The notes under the pieces are model-generated. The model was not told the origin of the DNA, did not search any database, and was given only the letters and a program-made list of their open reading frames with translations. Of a DNA stretch of 6,809 bases, positions 1 to 6,034 are shown one piece after another. The DNA is taken from contig DATKMG010000380.1 in NCBI GenBank assembly GCA_035541995.1, positions 1 through 6,809 of the forward strand. Direction: 5' to 3'. Every line of letters begins with the position of its first letter. The first letter of the stretch is position 1. The position numbers and the translations under genes are program-made. This stretch comes from DATKMG01 sp035541995. GTDB taxonomy: Bacteria; Acidobacteriota; Terriglobia; Versatilivoradales; Versatilivoraceae.

Positions 1-2
1 CG

Positions 3-77
3 GGAAGATATGACAGGCTAAGAGACACTGCCTTCGATTATGCGTTCATTCTCTACCAACTCGGGATTGCGAAATGA
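3..77 (+). CDS. Possible C-terminal tail of an upstream gene (partial, weak)
   Basis: This is the only forward frame still open from the left edge; the other two meet stops by positions 13 and 21. It reads about 24 residues, including RDTAFDYAFILYQLGIAK, and ends at a TGA at 75-77. The amphipathic, tyrosine- and alanine-rich sequence would suit the last helix of a helical-repeat (for example TPR-like) protein, but this is an impression from very little sequence. If real, the gene converges with the minus-strand gene ending at 187. A chance open frame of this length is quite possible, so no function is assigned. Confidence 0.18.
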   Translation, partial: GRYDRLRDTAFDYAFILYQLGIAK

Positions 78-134
78 GGACAGGAAAAGGAAAACTGTAT
101 TTTCAAGTGAGAATGTCTGCCCCTGGCTTGTGCA

Positions 135-158
135 GAGAAAAGAGGGTTACCCCTTCTC
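135..158. terminator. Imperfect stem-loop beyond the 3' end of the small minus-strand gene
   Basis: GAGAA (135-139), G142 and GGG (144-146) can pair across a TTA loop with CCCC and TTCTC (150-158), leaving two small bulges (140-141 and 143). It lies about 30 bases past the stop codon at 187-189 of the minus-strand gene and would be transcribed with it. Read on the minus strand, the 3' arm is T-rich (TCTTTTCTC), but no clean U tract follows it. It may help end transcription in this convergent gap; the evidence is only the inverted repeat and its position. Confidence 0.25.
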
Positions 159-186
159 GAAGTCCAAAACTGAGGAAGTGCGGAGT

Positions 187-501
187 CTAGTCCAAGTCGA
201 TGTCTCTCTTAGGTGGAGGCTCGTTAGCCGTTTCTTTGGCTTTTTTGAACAGCTCGTCAAATTTCTTGGCGAGAACTTGCTGCTGCATTTTCTCTGCTTC
301 GAAGGATTTGCGGAAAACCTCTTCGCGCCGAATGGTATCTTCTTTAAGGCGCTCCAGTCCCGTCTCGATGTCCTCAAGCGGGCGTGGCTTCTCGTGGGCC
401 TTGGACGTGATGACCGATCGAGTCTGAGGGTCGATCTTTAGGACCGCCTGGCAGCACGGGCAGGTAACTTCAAACATCTTCGTGCCTTTAGCTTCACTCA
501 T
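187..501 (-). CDS. Small CPCC-motif coiled-coil protein, function unknown
   Basis: I do not recognise a named family. From the ATG at 501 the product is 104 residues. It has a short N-terminal beta-like segment, FEVTCPCCQAVLKID (about 10-24), whose Cys14, Cys16 and Cys17 resemble one half of a zinc ribbon; there is no second cysteine pair. A long charged helix with heptad-like character follows (about 43-90, rich in Glu, Lys, Arg and Gln), then an acidic, proline-containing tail (EPPPKRDIDLD). No signal peptide or membrane segment is visible, so it is probably cytoplasmic. The frame stays open upstream to an ATG at 630 (147 aa), but that extension is basic and low in complexity. A third option is the ATG at 477, just before the conserved-looking FEV. 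I prefer 501, though its GGAG (517-520) is rather far upstream. It is divergent from the efflux operon; any shared regulation is inference. Confidence 0.72.
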   Translation of the reverse strand: MSEAKGTKMFEVTCPCCQAVLKIDPQTRSVITSKAHEKPRPLEDIETGLERLKEDTIRREEVFRKSFEAEKMQQQVLAKKFDELFKKAKETANEPPPKRDIDLD

Positions 502-580
502 TTTTGAATCATACCACTCCGCCTCCTCTTCAAGCCACTCCTTGCAGCCTGACTTTTCGGGACTGGAGTGAATAGAAAAG

Positions 581-625
581 ATACGACACTTTTTTTTGGT
601 AACTTTTTGCTTCCTTCTGTCGTAT
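581..625. repeat. 8-bp perfect inverted repeat in the divergent intergenic region
   Basis: ATACGACA (581-588) and TGTCGTAT (618-625) are exact reverse complements separated by 29 bases that include a run of eight T (590-597). The right arm overlaps the TATAAC hexamer at 623-628. The arrangement would suit an operator for a dimeric or looping regulator acting on the divergent genes. It could also be a long-loop hairpin. No regulator gene is visible in the window. Confidence 0.4.
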
Positions 626-628
626 AAC
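600..628 (+). promoter_or_regulatory. Candidate promoter of the efflux operon (weak)
   Basis: TATAAC at 623-628 matches five of six bases of a sigma70-type -10 box and lies 79 bases before the first adaptor start. The hexamer 17 bases upstream (TAACTT, 600-605) is a poor -35 box, so a promoter here would be weak, activator-dependent or read by another sigma factor. It is the best candidate in an otherwise AT-rich stretch, not a firm call. Confidence 0.25.
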
Positions 629-696
629 ATTCTAGTGGGGCAAAATCACCTGCCGTTGTATTCAAGCACCTTCCATCCAATATTCCGATTTACTCC

Positions 697-702
697 AGAG
701 GG
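697..702 (+). promoter_or_regulatory. Ribosome-binding site of the first adaptor
   Basis: AGAGGG lies five bases before the ATG at 708. It supports this start even though it leaves a long N-terminal stretch (about 27 residues) before the hydrophobic segment. The adjacent ACTCCAG (692-698) is part of an inverted repeat with 563-575, so the site could in principle be masked in a folded leader. Confidence 0.6.
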
Positions 703-707
703 TTGTC

Positions 708-2045
708 ATGGTTCGTGGATCGAATATACAATCAGGCAAAGGGACAGACCCGATATCTTTGGAACATACTGGCGACGAAAGCATAAGATTTTTTCCGCCC
801 CTTTTCCTCTGCACCGTCATTTTCCTTATTCTAGGATTTGTTTTTGCGGCCTGCAGCGGTGTTAGCAAGGCCAAATCTGCCCAGACCAATGGCACAGCAG
901 TTCGAATGGCGAAGGTGGAGAGGCGCGATTTCGTTCGGACCGTTCGTTTGGCCGGAACTACTGAAGCTATCCAATCCTTTAGTGTTTTGGCACCTCGTCT
1001 TCCGGGGCGAAGCGGTTGGGGCGATTTGACTATTACCAAGTTGGTCGCGGCAGCAACCCGGGTTAAGCCCGGAGATTTGCTGGTCGAGTTCGACCGGCAG
1101 GGACAAATTCGAAATTTCCTGGACACGCAGCAGGAATATCTGCAACAGGTGGAGCAAATCAAGAGGAAGGAGGCAGAAATTGCAGCTGCGAAAGCCAAGG
1201 ACGACACAGAATTGAAGGCGGCGGAAAACGATGCAGCTTCGGCGAAATGGGAAATGCAGCGTAATGAGGTTATTGCCCGCATTAATGCGGAGAAGAACGT
1301 CCTGATTTACGAAGAAGCCAAAGCCAAATTGGAAGCGTTGCGAACCACGTACAACTTAAAGAGGCAGGCCGCTGAAGCGGACTTGCGGGTACTGGAAATC
1401 CAGTCGATCCACAATAAATTAGCCATGACCCATGCGCAAAGCAACATGGAGAAAATGGTAATCCGGGCCAACATGGAGGGGATCGTCGTTTTGAGCCAAA
1501 TCTGGAAGGGACAGAATATGGGAGAAGTCCAGGAAGGAGATTCTGTCCACCCGGGTTCCTCGATTCTGCAGCTCGTGAACCCTTCCATCATGCAAGTGCG
1601 CGCTCGTGTCAACCAGGCTGATTTCCTGTTCATGAAAATAGACCAGACTACTCAAATCAGCTTGGATGCCTATCCGGGACTGACGTTTACGGGACAGCTC
1701 AAACAAGTGGCACCCATAGGTGTACCCAACAATCTCTCAAATCGGATTCGGACCTTCGTGGCCTTATTTGGTCTGAAAGGGAGTGATCCTCGGTTGATGC
1801 CGGATTTATCAGCTGCAATCGATGTGGAAGTAGAACGTGTCCCTTCTGTCCTGGTGGTGCCTCGGGACGCCATCCATATGGAAAACGGCGTAGCAAAAGT
1901 GAATGTTCTTAAAGAGGGGAAAACCCAGGACCGCGTGGTTAGACTTGCGCAGAAAAGCGATATGGAAGTGGTCATCGAAACTGGATTGGAAGCTGGTGAA
2001 ACGCTGTTGCTAGGGACTCGATCTTCGGGGGGAAACAAGTCTTGA
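708..2045 (+). CDS. HlyD/MacA-type periplasmic adaptor 1 (membrane-fusion protein), possible lipoprotein
   Basis: This adaptor subunit of a tripartite efflux or export pump would link the inner-membrane transporter to the TolC channel. Order in the 445-residue product: polar N-terminus (1-27); hydrophobic export segment (28-48) ending FVFAAC, which makes Cys49 a possible lipidation site, although Phe at -3 is atypical; first lipoyl half with VKPGDLLVEFD (about 119-129); long charged coiled-coil hairpin (about 135-248); second lipoyl half with MGEVQEGDSVHPG (271-283); beta-barrel (about 295-375) with DPRLMPDLSA (360-369); and a membrane-proximal domain (about 378-435) with VLVVPRDAIH. The length suits the family. 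DPRLMPDLSA departs from the DPRLRPG form in the next two adaptors. The stop is one base from the next ATG, so they are almost certainly co-transcribed. The family call is firm; the substrate and the lipid anchor are not. Confidence 0.92.
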   Translation: MVRGSNIQSGKGTDPISLEHTGDESIRFFPPLFLCTVIFLILGFVFAACSGVSKAKSAQTNGTAVRMAKVERRDFVRTVRLAGTTEAIQSFSVLAPRLPGRSGWGDLTITKLVAAATRVKPGDLLVEFDRQGQIRNFLDTQQEYLQQVEQIKRKEAEIAAAKAKDDTELKAAENDAASAKWEMQRNEVIARINAEKNVLIYEEAKAKLEALRTTYNLKRQAAEADLRVLEIQSIHNKLAMTHAQSNMEKMVIRANMEGIVVLSQIWKGQNMGEVQEGDSVHPGSSILQLVNPSIMQVRARVNQADFLFMKIDQTTQISLDAYPGLTFTGQLKQVAPIGVPNNLSNRIRTFVALFGLKGSDPRLMPDLSAAIDVEVERVPSVLVVPRDAIHMENGVAKVNVLKEGKTQDRVVRLAQKSDMEVVIETGLEAGETLLLGTRSSGGNKS

Positions 2046-2046
2046 C

Positions 2047-3321
2047 ATGACGAATCATTCACGAAAGCGATGGAAAAAGTGGCGAAATTTCTCATTTCTT
2101 GGGATCTTCATCCTCCTTGCCGTTGGTGGTGGAGCGTATCACTTTACCCGTCGAGCTCCGGATTTGCCTAATGAGGAGGTCAAATTCGGAGAATTTCTGG
2201 ATTACGTCCAGATGCGGGGCGAAATGAAGGCCCTCAAATCGATTGTCATGACGGCGCCGGCCCGGGCCGGCGATCTGCAAATCATCAAACTGCTCAAGAG
2301 CGGGACCCTGGTGAGGAAGGGCGATATCGTCGTTCAGTTTGACACTTCGAACCTGCAAGGAACCTTGAATGAGCGCAAATCTGCCTTGCGGCAGGCGGAA
2401 GCCGAGATTGAACGCACAAAGGCACAGGCCAAGTTGCAGGAAGAGCAAAACGTCACGCTGGTCATGCAACGGAAATATGATGTCGAGCGAGCCAGCTTGG
2501 AGGCCAGCAAGCAGGAAATCCTCTCCAAAATCGACGGAGAGAAGAACAAATTGCTCTTAAGCAATGCCGAGCAGCTGGTTGTCGAAACTGATCAAAAGGT
2601 CATCTCTGACCGGGACGGTTTTGCCGCCGACGCCGCTGCCGGTCAACATAAACGTAATGCCGAGCGGTATGAGGTGACCGAAACAGAGCATCGCATTTCC
2701 GAGATGACTCTCCGGGCTCCCCTCGACGGGATGGTGACCTTGTTGCCCAACTTTCGAAATCGCAGTGGATTTGGCTTTGGCAGCAACGCTCCGGAATTCA
2801 AAGAAGGCGATAAGGCTTACCCCCATGCGGCCATTGCCGAACTACCCGATTTGTCTACCTTGAAGGTGACGGCCCGCATTGATGAAACCGACCGGGGCCG
2901 GATCAAAGTGGGCAACCCCGTCAAAGTAAACGTCGATGCCCTCCCCGACCGGGAGCTGGAAGGGAAAGTGGATGAAATCAGCACACTGGCGCGGAACGAT
3001 TTCAGTACTTGGCCACCCCCTAAGAATTTTGACGTGATCATCACCCTGAACCAGCGTGACCCGCGCTTGCGGCCGGGAATGAGCGCTAACGTGCGCGTTC
3101 TAGTGGAGCAGGTCCCCGATTCCTTGATGATTAAGCCCGAGGCACTCTTCCAGCGCGAAAGGCACTATGTGGTCTTCGTGTTGGGTCAGGCGGGCTATTC
3201 GCCGCGCGTCGTGCAAGTGTTGAGAAGGACCAAAGGCCAGATGGTCATCTCCGGCAATCTCAAGAAGGGGGACAGGGTTGCCTTGAAGGATCCTGAAGCC
3301 ATGGAGGAAAAAAGGAAATGA
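2047..3321 (+). CDS. HlyD/MacA-type periplasmic adaptor 2 (membrane-fusion protein)
   Basis: This is a second adaptor, 424 residues. A basic N-terminus (RKRWKKWR) precedes one membrane segment (about 15-33, FLGIFILLAVGGGAYHF), so it is probably anchored in the inner membrane with the rest in the periplasm. The first lipoyl half has LQIIKLLKSGTLVRKGDIVVQFD-like sequence (77-99). The coiled-coil hairpin covers about 103-218. The second lipoyl half starts at LRAPLDGMVTLLP (222-234) and carries a Gly/Phe-rich insertion (GFGFG, 241-245) before EFKEGDKAYP. The beta-barrel holds ARIDETDRG and ends at DPRLRPGMSANV (338-349); the membrane-proximal domain follows with MIKPEALF. It is clearly a paralogue of its neighbours but is diverged through most of its length. 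It begins one base after adaptor 1 and overlaps adaptor 3 by four bases (ATGA). The nearest G-rich run upstream (2027-2032) is 14 bases away, so translation probably depends on coupling to adaptor 1. Confidence 0.93.
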   Translation: MTNHSRKRWKKWRNFSFLGIFILLAVGGGAYHFTRRAPDLPNEEVKFGEFLDYVQMRGEMKALKSIVMTAPARAGDLQIIKLLKSGTLVRKGDIVVQFDTSNLQGTLNERKSALRQAEAEIERTKAQAKLQEEQNVTLVMQRKYDVERASLEASKQEILSKIDGEKNKLLLSNAEQLVVETDQKVISDRDGFAADAAAGQHKRNAERYEVTETEHRISEMTLRAPLDGMVTLLPNFRNRSGFGFGSNAPEFKEGDKAYPHAAIAELPDLSTLKVTARIDETDRGRIKVGNPVKVNVDALPDRELEGKVDEISTLARNDFSTWPPPKNFDVIITLNQRDPRLRPGMSANVRVLVEQVPDSLMIKPEALFQRERHYVVFVLGQAGYSPRVVQVLRRTKGQMVISGNLKKGDRVALKDPEAMEEKRK

Positions 3322-4637
3322 GGCTTGTCAAGAAGATACTGATTCCCATCCTCCTCATTGCCGTCGGAGGAATGGGCTGGTATTTTGCCAAGCCGCTTTT
3401 CCGAGACCTCACTCGCCAGGAACGTCCAATCCCCACCGTCCTGGTTCGACGCGGAGACGTGGAAGTCAAGATTCATTCCGTTGGCGAGTTGCGTTCTGTG
3501 AAGAGCGCAATGCTGACAGCCCCTACGGTTTGGGGAGGGGGCAGCCTGCAGATTCTAAGGCTGTCGAGGACGGGTACTTTCGTGAAGAAGGACGATGTGG
3601 TTATCGAGATCGATCCAAGCGAGCAGGAATATCACGCGGAACAGGAGAAGTCGGAACTCGATCAGGCCGAGCAACAAATCACCAAGGCCAAGGCTGATGC
3701 GGCCGTACAGGCCGCCCAGGATCAAGTCGATTTGTTGCATGCCCGCTTCGAAGTTCGACGGGCCGAATTGGAGGTCAGTCGTAATGAACTGGTCAGCACC
3801 ATCGATGCCAAAAAGAACAATTTAAACTTGGAGGAAGCTCGGCGGCGGTTGGCCCAACTCGAAAAAGATGTTCAATCGCGCGCAGAGTCAAGTCGAGCAA
3901 GTATCGCCGTGATGGAGGCGGGACGGGACCGCGCCCGCTTAAGTCTGGCCGAAGCGAAAAAGAACATTGAAAACATGATTGTCAAGACACCCATTTCAGG
4001 GCTGGTGGCGGTGCGCGACAACATGGATGCGGGCGGGGGCTTCTTCTTCGGAGCAGCTCTTCCGGAGTATCGGGAAGGCGACATGGTGTTTCCAGGGCGT
4101 GCCCTGGTCCAGATCCTTGATTTGGAACAGATGGAGATCGAAGCTCGTATCAATGAAATCGATCGCGCCAACCTCAACTCCGACCAACCCATCACCCTCC
4201 AAGTAGAATCGCTGCCCGGGCAGTCCTTTGAAGGGCGCGTGAAGACCATTGCCGGGATGGCTTCACGGGGAGAGTTCTTTATGGGGAATGTGGCTCGACA
4301 GTTCGAGACCACCTTCGAAATCAGGAAGCCTGACCCGCGGCTCCGGCCGGGAGTTACGGCCCGCCTCGTGATCATCGGTGACAGCCTGAAAAACGTCCTG
4401 TTCCTCCCGCGGCAGGCGTTGTTTGACCAGGAAGGGAAGCAAATCGCTTATGTCAAAAGAGGCAGCAGGTTTGTGGCAGAGGAAGTGAAGGTCAAACAGC
4501 GGACAGAAAGCCACGTGGTGATTGAGGGTCTTGGGGAAGGGGTTGAAGTGGCGATGATCAGTCCTACGGAGAAGAAGGGGAAATCCTCGCCTGGTACTCC
4601 TTCTGTGGCCCCCGGCCTCGGAGGCGCGGCACCATGA
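3318..4637 (+). CDS. HlyD/MacA-type periplasmic adaptor 3 (membrane-fusion protein)
   Basis: This is the third adaptor, 439 residues. The N-terminus MRLVKKILIPILLIAVGGMGWYF is a short basic stretch plus one membrane segment (about 6-23). The first lipoyl half contains SLQILRLSRTGTFVKKDDVVIEID (76-99, key residues Thr87, Asp93 and Asp99). The coiled-coil hairpin runs about 103-218. The second lipoyl half begins at VKTPISGLVAV (222-232) and carries a Gly/Phe insertion (GGGFFFG, 239-245) before EYREGDMVFPG. The barrel includes ARINEIDRA and DPRLRPGVTARL (339-350); the membrane-proximal domain has LFLPRQALFD. The tail is rich in Pro, Gly, Ser and Ala (about 419-439) and lies where the gene runs into the permease gene. 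It closely parallels adaptor 2, suggesting the two arose by duplication. The start is the ATGA overlap with adaptor 2; GGAGG (3303-3307) and AAGGAA just upstream can serve as ribosome-binding sites. It overlaps the permease start by four bases. Confidence 0.93.
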   Translation: MRLVKKILIPILLIAVGGMGWYFAKPLFRDLTRQERPIPTVLVRRGDVEVKIHSVGELRSVKSAMLTAPTVWGGGSLQILRLSRTGTFVKKDDVVIEIDPSEQEYHAEQEKSELDQAEQQITKAKADAAVQAAQDQVDLLHARFEVRRAELEVSRNELVSTIDAKKNNLNLEEARRRLAQLEKDVQSRAESSRASIAVMEAGRDRARLSLAEAKKNIENMIVKTPISGLVAVRDNMDAGGGFFFGAALPEYREGDMVFPGRALVQILDLEQMEIEARINEIDRANLNSDQPITLQVESLPGQSFEGRVKTIAGMASRGEFFMGNVARQFETTFEIRKPDPRLRPGVTARLVIIGDSLKNVLFLPRQALFDQEGKQIAYVKRGSRFVAEEVKVKQRTESHVVIEGLGEGVEVAMISPTEKKGKSSPGTPSVAPGLGGAAP

Positions 4638-5911
4638 AGTCCGATCTGGGGCAGAAGAGCCTCTGGATGCAGTTCAATTTGTATCTGAGTATTGGACTGC
4701 AAAATCTCCTGGCCCACAAGCTTCGTTCGTTCCTGACCATGCTTGGGATGATCTTCGGCGTGGCTGCCGTGGTTTCAATGCTTTCGATCGGTGCCGGGGC
4801 TCAGCAGCAGGTGATGGCCTTCATAGAACAATTAGGGGTTCGAAACCTCATAGTGGAGGCCAAGGAAACTACGGATCCTCAGACCTTTCAGACTGTTCGC
4901 AAAACCTCCCCTGGCCTCACTTTTCAGGATTTCCGAGTAATCAGAGGCAATGTCAAGGACATTGCAGTAGCGACGGCACGAAAGCGCTTCGCTCCATCGA
5001 AGGTGTTTCCAAAACCGCAACAAGAGATGCCGGTTCTCTATGGTGTAGATCCCAACTATCAACGTATCTCCTCCCTGCAGGTGAACGCAGGCCGGTTTTA
5101 CGATGATGAGGAAAACGAACGAGGGGCAGCGGTATGTGTGTTGGGAGAGGGAACTAAGACCAACCTCTTTGGACCACAGGATGCCATTGGTCAATTTGTC
5201 AAGGTTCACGAACAATGGCTGCGTGTCATCGGTGTTGTGGGACCCCAATTGACAATCAGGTCGGACGTGGGGGGTGTGCCGGCGCAGGACCGGAACAACT
5301 TAATTTACGTTCCACTTTACTGTCCTATCTTGCGGATGGCAGACATCAATAGCCGCTGGAGGGACGAAATCGATGGCATCTATCTGCAACTGTCCGCTGG
5401 GGCTGACAGCTTCGAAGCGGCCAGGGTCGTTCGCGGCATCCTCGATGCCTCCCATCGCGGAACCGACGATTACAATGTCATCGTGCCGGCTGAATTGCTG
5501 GCAGAACAAAAAAGAACCCAGCGGATCTTCGATATGGTTATGGTGGCCATTGCCTCAATTTCCCTGCTGGTGGGGGGTATTGGGATCATGAACATCATGC
5601 TTGCCAGCATTCTGGAACGGACGCGGGAAATCGGAGTACGGCGCGCCCTTGGAGCACGTCAACGCGACATTATTCGCCAATTTATGATCGAGGCTATTCT
5701 GATCTCATTTGTCGGCGGTATCCTCGGGGTCGGGTTCGGCTTTGGCATTTCCCGTCTGATCGCCATGCTGGCTGGATGGTCCACAATTGTGACCGCCAGT
5801 TCGATCTGGTTGGCCTTCCTGGTTTCAGTATCAGTCGGACTGATTTTTGGAAGCTACCCCGCCGTCAAAGCAGCCCGGTTGGATCCAGTAGAAGCGATTC
5901 GATACGAATAG
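4634..5911 (+). CDS. MacB/FtsX-type ABC transporter permease (no fused ATPase)
   Basis: This is the inner-membrane subunit of a type VII (MacB-like) ABC transporter, 425 residues. The N-terminal motif LAHKLRSFLTMLGMIFGVAAV (26-46) and first membrane helix (about 33-55) are typical of MacB-family permeases. A large periplasmic domain (about 56-298, MacB core type) follows, then three helices (about 299-323, 349-375 and 385-408). Between the last helices sits the cytoplasmic motif ERTREIGVRRALGARQRDI (328-346), which in this family contacts the ATPase. The C-terminus SYPAVKAARLDPVEAIRYE (407-425) is also characteristic. Four helices around one periplasmic domain is the MacB/LolCE topology. Unlike E. 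coli MacB there is no N-terminal nucleotide-binding domain, so a separate ATP-binding protein is required and none is seen in the window. It starts in a four-base overlap with adaptor 3. The pump would use ATP hydrolysis to push substrate from the periplasm through TolC; the substrate cannot be told from sequence. Confidence 0.95.
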   Translation: MKSDLGQKSLWMQFNLYLSIGLQNLLAHKLRSFLTMLGMIFGVAAVVSMLSIGAGAQQQVMAFIEQLGVRNLIVEAKETTDPQTFQTVRKTSPGLTFQDFRVIRGNVKDIAVATARKRFAPSKVFPKPQQEMPVLYGVDPNYQRISSLQVNAGRFYDDEENERGAAVCVLGEGTKTNLFGPQDAIGQFVKVHEQWLRVIGVVGPQLTIRSDVGGVPAQDRNNLIYVPLYCPILRMADINSRWRDEIDGIYLQLSAGADSFEAARVVRGILDASHRGTDDYNVIVPAELLAEQKRTQRIFDMVMVAIASISLLVGGIGIMNIMLASILERTREIGVRRALGARQRDIIRQFMIEAILISFVGGILGVGFGFGISRLIAMLAGWSTIVTASSIWLAFLVSVSVGLIFGSYPAVKAARLDPVEAIRYE

Positions 5912-5937
5912 GCAGACAGCTTGGAATTGGCGCAGTG

Positions 5938-5964
5938 TTCCAGGGCATGACGGTCAGCCTGGAA
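5938..5964 (+). other. Stem-loop 27 bases after the permease stop
   Basis: TTCCAGG (5938-5944) pairs perfectly with CCTGGAA (5958-5964). Within the 13-base loop, TGA and TCA can pair around CGG, giving an extended hairpin with small bulges. There is no U-rich tract after it (ATCTCACC follows), so it is not a canonical intrinsic terminator. It could be a 3'-end stabiliser or a partial attenuator between the permease and the TolC-family gene. Confidence 0.4.
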
Positions 5965-6034
5965 ATCTCACCACCAAGTCACAACGACACCATGGCGAAA
6001 TTGCTGGTGCAGAATGGGGGCTCAATTCGGGGTG

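Noticed and set aside
40..441. Forward open frame of 133 codons over the small minus-strand gene
   Set aside because: It is antisense to the CPCC coiled-coil gene, has no recognisable domain and lacks a ribosome-binding site. The minus frame has the protein-like composition.
662..1282. Minus-strand open frame of 206 codons opposite adaptor 1
   Set aside because: It is low-complexity Ser/Ala/Cys/Arg-rich sequence, typical of the antisense of a coiled-coil gene. The forward strand encodes a clear adaptor.
3872..4375. Minus-strand open frame of 167 codons opposite adaptor 3
   Set aside because: It is an antisense shadow of a firm adaptor gene, rich in Arg/Ser/Pro, with no motif.
708..5911. RND (AcrAB-type) efflux system
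   Set aside because: The adaptors alone would allow it, but the membrane protein has MacB/FtsX motifs and only about 425 residues with four helices, not the roughly 1000-residue, twelve-helix RND pump.
5912..6000. Rho-independent terminator after the permease
   Set aside because: The 5938-5964 hairpin is real as an inverted repeat but is followed by ATCTCACC, not a U tract.
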